Positions 58,101-61,100 of a DNA stretch of 64,000 nucleotides are shown in pieces. The stretch comes from Trochalopteron elliotii (lineage: Eukaryota; Chordata; Aves; Passeriformes; Leiothrichidae), in the NCBI GenBank assembly GCA_024734555.1, contig JANPWX010000009.1:1080586-1144585 (forward strand), written 5' to 3'. Under the pieces are notes generated by a model. The model was given only the letters and a program-made list of their open reading frames with translations, made no database searches and was not told where the DNA came from. Numbering within the stretch: the first letter of the stretch is position 1; every line of letters starts with the position of its first letter. Both the position numbers and the translations under genes were made by a program.

Positions 58101-61100
58101 TGCTATTTAAAATCACTGAAAGGGGACAATATTGATAGATGTATATTGAGAAGAACAAAGGTATTTTCTTACATATCTATGAGGTGTGAAATAGTTCTGG
58201 GTAATTAAGATCACATCTTCTCTTTGATTTTTAAAGAGCAAATATAGAAATAACAATTCTTTTCGTATCAGCTGAATTTCTTACATGAGGTAAAGGGTAG
58301 GTTTATTCGTTTACTATCAGAGCCTGCTTGTAAGCAAGATAGAAGTAAACTCTGACCAAAATAATTAATTAAATTAATTATTGTTCCTGCTTATGGTTGC
58401 AGTACAATAATTGGAAGAAGCTTTCATCAGAAAGTAGTGAAAATAATCATTTTCACAATTTTCACTGTTTAGCTTTACGGAGCTTATATAGTAGGAAATA
58501 GCTCAGTCATTTTCTGCATAGAACAGTAGAAGTTATGTATAAATAACATTCACTGTATCAAGATAGGTGACTATGATGAAAAACTACAGCTTATACTTGT
58601 TGAAAATGTCCCCTCACCCACCCCTAAATAGCTGTATAACCAAAAAGGTAAATGAAAGAAGAGCCCCAATACAAGAAATTACTGTCAGGGTGTAATTTCT
58701 AATTTAAATACTGATGAACAGTTTTTAGAAAGTTGTCCTATAGTCCTGCTAATAGGGTAATCTTTCTCGCTTGCATGGACATGACAAAGCAAATACTTAA
58801 AAGTAAAAAGGGCAAAATCACATACCTGCTTAACTTGCATAAACAATTCTCTCCATCTTCCATTTAGCAACAGAAGCTGCTGTTTAAGATCTCTGGAAAT
58901 GGTTTCATCACATGTTTCAATCAGAAAATTACCAGCATCATTCATGGCTGTGTGCTGCTGGATCCAATGAGGTAAGTGCCGGAAGAAATCCTGAAGAAGA
59001 AAATAAAAACACAGTTCCAAAACCATTTCAATTAATCTTTATCTTAAATCACAAAACTAAAACTTAATCACCCGCTCATGACTTGATAAAGACTCATTGA
59101 ACAATTATCCTCTGAAGCTCTTCACATCAAATATGCCATAATAAAATTTTAATGTCTGTGAATATAACCTGTGGAATTAAAAATTACTGCCAGTTTACTT
59201 ACAGCTCTGTTTTACTCCAGTGAGTGGCTTCAGTTAAACTAATGAAACCCCACCTTAAGAGAAAGCTGCATAACTGAAAATGCTGTCAGGGCTCATGTAT
59301 TTTCTGTGTTATCCTTAAACAGCGTGGGTTGATAGTAACCCCAGCCATATACAGGCTATGGAGAGGTCCTTCCCCTGCTGTGAACCATAAGCAGCTTTCC
59401 AAGGCCTGGCCTCTCAGAAGACCTGTGAAGATTGATTTTTTTATCACTGCTTCCTCCTATCTCAGAGCAGGTGAGCACAGAGGGGAAAAAGATGGGTGTC
59501 AGTGATTTTGTCCCCCTCACTGAGACAGCCTGACAGACTGCATGCATCTTGTATGCTGGTACACACACATACACTGGTAGAGAAGACAAAGACCAATTCC
59601 CTCCATTCCTTTTCTCTCTTCCAATGGGCAATTGTTCCTAAGGAAAGTGTCCCTGGGCTATATGTATCTACCTATACTAGTAAAAAAAAACAAGACTCAA
59701 TCACTGTCTCATGATTGCTCACATCTTCACTGACATGGTTTTGGCTTGTGCCTGATGCCCTTTTCCCCAAAAATGCACAATTCAATGAATGGCACAGCCT
59801 GTTCCAAACAGACTGGATCATAAGGGTGCCCTCTTTCAGGGGAGAAGGAGTAATCAGAAGGATTCAAGCTGAACCATGCTAACTGATCCTCAGAATTTAG
59901 GGGGAGGCAGTGATCCATTTTGTTTACGACTATCAATCTACCCTGTAATTCCAAAACCATTCACCTTCCATCTGACAGTCCCGTACAACCCTTTGCTCAA
60001 TGGTACATGAGAAAAATTCCTATCCAACCACAATTTCAGTCATCCCAAGTTTCAGAGCTGCAGTTCTGAAATTATATTTATCAGAACTCCTCCATATATA
60101 AAAAAAGTTCAGATGTAACTGTAAGGAAAAAGTCACGTGCTTGTATACTGGTCAAATATCTTGAAGAGAGACTTGAACAACACACAGTGTTTCAACTCCT
60201 AAAGCTGAGATCAACAGTATTCAGGGGCTCTGTACTGATGTATCAGTGAATACATTTAATCAGCTCAGTAAACTGCATCTGCAGTTTGAGTCCTTTTCCA
60301 CTTGCCGTGGAGCAACCCCCTTGCTTTGTAGCTAACCTTTATGAGCTAAAAGGCTAACCTTTAAAAGGCTAACCTTTATGAGCACACCCAAAAGAAATTA
60401 AGTCTACTGCATCCTGCACTGGTCAGCTTTCCAGTGGTCAGGCTCACTCGAGGTCAAGAAGAAAAAACCATGTGGAGTAAACTACTCACATCCTTGTTTC
60501 TGCACACTTATTCCCACAAACCATTACCTTCTGCAGACCTGGCTGGGGAGTCTCTCCATTTCAGAAGCCAACCTAAGACATGCTAAATTTAAACAAGTTT
60601 GGAAGGTACTGGGAAGCACACCTCATTCTCAATTAAAACAATGCACCTCTTCTTAAGGAAGTTACCACGTGAGATCTAAAAGATCTCTAAACCCTTTTGG
60701 ATACTGCTGTGTGAGAAAAGGATGGAAAGGTGCAGTTAGAATGAAATTATTATAGAAAGCGCTTAAGAGGTACTGGAAGTAAACAAAGGAGTTGTAGAAG
60801 GAACAGTTTGAAAAATCCAAGTGCATGCTGGTATTTTTTTTGCAAGATCTTCAGTGCTACAGGTTCACAATAAGGTTTCTGAAAACTGAAGCCAATGAAA
60901 AGCCAACAGGCTGGTTTTTTTTCCAAATCAAACAGTGGTGCATGCTGGTCTGGAAATGATACTGAGATAATGGAAAGAAGAAGAAAGCACGACAGCAGGA
61001 TGAAGGGCTACTGTGGTCTTTGTCTAGGATAGAATACAGAGGCTTTAAGTAATATAAGTAAGGTTTGCAAATCAGTAATTTTGTATCACTTTACTGATAT

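Noticed and set aside
59270..60560. Possible retroviral LTR or other transposon in the 3 kb intron
   Set aside because: I could not find terminal repeats, a primer-binding site, a polyadenylation layout or any viral coding remnant; only a repeat-library search could settle it.
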